Notes under the pieces: generated by a model
Databases searched by the model: none
The model's input: the letters and a program-made list of their open reading frames with translations, nothing else
What the model was told of the DNA's origin: nothing
Shown here: piece by piece, positions 62,561-64,000 of the stretch
How positions within the stretch are numbered: the stretch's first letter is position 1
How the letters are laid out: the number at the start of each line of letters is the position of its first letter
NCBI GenBank assembly: GCA_037013495.1
Contig: CM072802.1
Coordinates: 61,337,275 to 61,401,274 of the forward strand
DNA: 64,000 nucleotides
Reading direction: 5' to 3'
DNA from: Hippophae tibetana
Taxonomy: Eukaryota > Streptophyta > Magnoliopsida > Rosales > Elaeagnaceae
Program-made: the position numbers and the translations under genes

Positions 62561-64000
62561 AGGCGGAAACAAAGTTAACATCAATACAGATTATTTCAAA
62601 TCTAAAACAATAACGTATAAATAAAATATGAATATTGGTGTTATAAAATAATTAAAAATGTGAATTATTAATATCTTATAAAGTAATGAATAAACAAAAT
62701 TTCAAAATTTTGAATGTTTGTCATTTTAACATATAATAATTTTCATTTAAATATGTCATAGTTATAAGGAAATACAATTTAGAGTTTTTATTTCCCTTGC
62801 CTTTCTTTTGCAAAAAAGACAAAAAAAAAACATTTACTTTTTCTTTTCCATTTATTTATTCGTAATCATCTTTTCTCATTATTTCATTTCCTTTGTAAGT
62901 CTTGCTTCCCAGCTTAATTCAACCGAATTTTGGTTCCTTCCTACCTAATGGAAATAGGTAATGACTAGAGTTTGGTGCATAAATTATTTGTAAACATATT
63001 ATTACCTAGCCCAAAATATTTCTATGGTTTATGAGCACAATATTTCTCAACATCTTTATTTGCTTCTAAGTCTTCCAATTGGTTTCCAACTAAGATTCTG
63101 AGTTAAATAGATTAAAAAAAAGTTAACTTCAATACATATTATTTCAAATCTAAATCAATAACGTATAAATAAATTATGAATATTTGTGTTATAAAATAAT
63201 TAAAAATGTGAATTATTAATATCTTATAAAGTAATGAATAAACAAATTTTCTAAATTTTGATTGTTTGACATTTTAACATATAATAATTTCCTTTAAAAT
63301 ATGTCGAAGTTATAAGGAAATACAATTTAGAGTATTTATTTCTGTTGCCTTCTTTTGTAAAAAAGAAAAAAAAACGTTTACGTTTTCTTTTCCATTGATT
63401 TATTCATAATCATCTTTTCTCACTATTTCATTTCCTTTGTAAGTCTTGCTTTCCAGCTAAATTCGACCAATTTTTGGTCCCTACCTACGAAATGGAAAAA
63501 GGTAATGACTAGAGTTTAGTGCATAAATTATTTGTAAACATATTATTACCTAGCCCAAAATATATCTATGGTTTATGAGCACAATATTTCTCAACATCTT
63601 TATTTGCGTCAAAGTCTTCCAATTGGTTTCCAACTTAGATTCTGAGTTAAATAGGTAGAAACAAAGTTAACTTCAATACATATTATTTCAAATCAAAAAC
63701 AATAACGTATAAATAAATTATGAATATTTGTGTTATAAAATAATTAAAAATGTGAATTATTAATATCTTATAAAGTAATGAATAAACAAAATTTCAAAAT
63801 TTTGAATGTTTGACATTTTAACATATAATAATTTTCATTTAAATATGTTATAGTTATAAGGAAATACAATTTAGAGTATTTATTTCCCTTGCCTTTCTTT
63901 TGCAAAAAAGACAAAAAAAAAACATTTACTTTTTCTTTTCCATTGATTTATTCATAATCATCTTTTCTCACTATTTCATTTCCTTTGTAAGTCTTGCTTC

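Larger units (their letters stand above)
56340..64000. repeat. Satellite array, right part
   Basis: About 14 monomers of about 546 bp in the same orientation and phase as the left array continue to the window end. Monomer types are those of the 20-42 kb part, with TAACATATAATAATT and ATATGTCATAG variants; none has the cassette of the first 10.8 kb. The open frame at 56782-56973 is one of the recurring chance frames. No gene or other element was seen. Confidence 0.96.

Noticed and set aside
1-64000. CENP-B-like box, telomere repeat, CRISPR array or tRNA gene in the satellite
   Set aside because: No convincing match was seen. The regular repeats are 545-bp monomers and not short spaced direct repeats.

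Overview
The window is plant nuclear heterochromatin. About 50 kb is one AT-rich tandem satellite array with a monomer of about 545 bp. A single long-terminal-repeat retrotransposon of the Ty3/gypsy superfamily interrupts it. No host gene, tRNA, rRNA or CRISPR array was recognised. A plant is inferred from the Athila-type retroelement: 2-kb LTRs, a primer site matching tRNA-Asp, and plant-type protease, reverse transcriptase and integrase. The species cannot be named from this sequence. Athila elements are known to accumulate in centromeric and pericentromeric satellite DNA, so that setting is likely here, but it is an inference.

Layout: 1-42685 is satellite, roughly 78 monomers, all in the same orientation. 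The first 10.8 kb is a distinct subfamily in which about half of the monomers carry an alternative internal cassette. Further right the array was built by repeated tandem duplication of blocks of 2, 4 and 8 monomers: about 1,093, 2,186 and 4,372 bp. 42686-56339 is the retroelement, flanked by a 5-bp target duplication. 56340-64000 is about 14 more satellite monomers, in register with the interrupted one. Both window ends lie inside the array, so its true edges are not seen. Block boundaries were found by eye and are good to about 50 bp.

Retroelement order: 5' LTR, primer-binding site, leader with two tandem 61-bp hairpin units, a first gag, a spacer with a hairpin pair, a second gag, protease, then reverse transcriptase, RNase H and integrase, a second hairpin pair, about 1.9 kb of non-coding DNA, polypurine tract, 3' LTR. 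It looks structurally complete and recent, because the LTRs are nearly identical outside a GC-rich block. The coding part is split into a few open segments with about two breaks, so it is treated as a fossil. No envelope-like gene was recognised.

The most unusual points are: (1) two tandem, clearly homologous but diverged gag genes, only the second being linked to pol; (2) the same hairpin pair after the first gag and after pol; (3) duplicated leader hairpins whose stems differ by paired, compensating changes; (4) the doubling-like block structure of the satellite.
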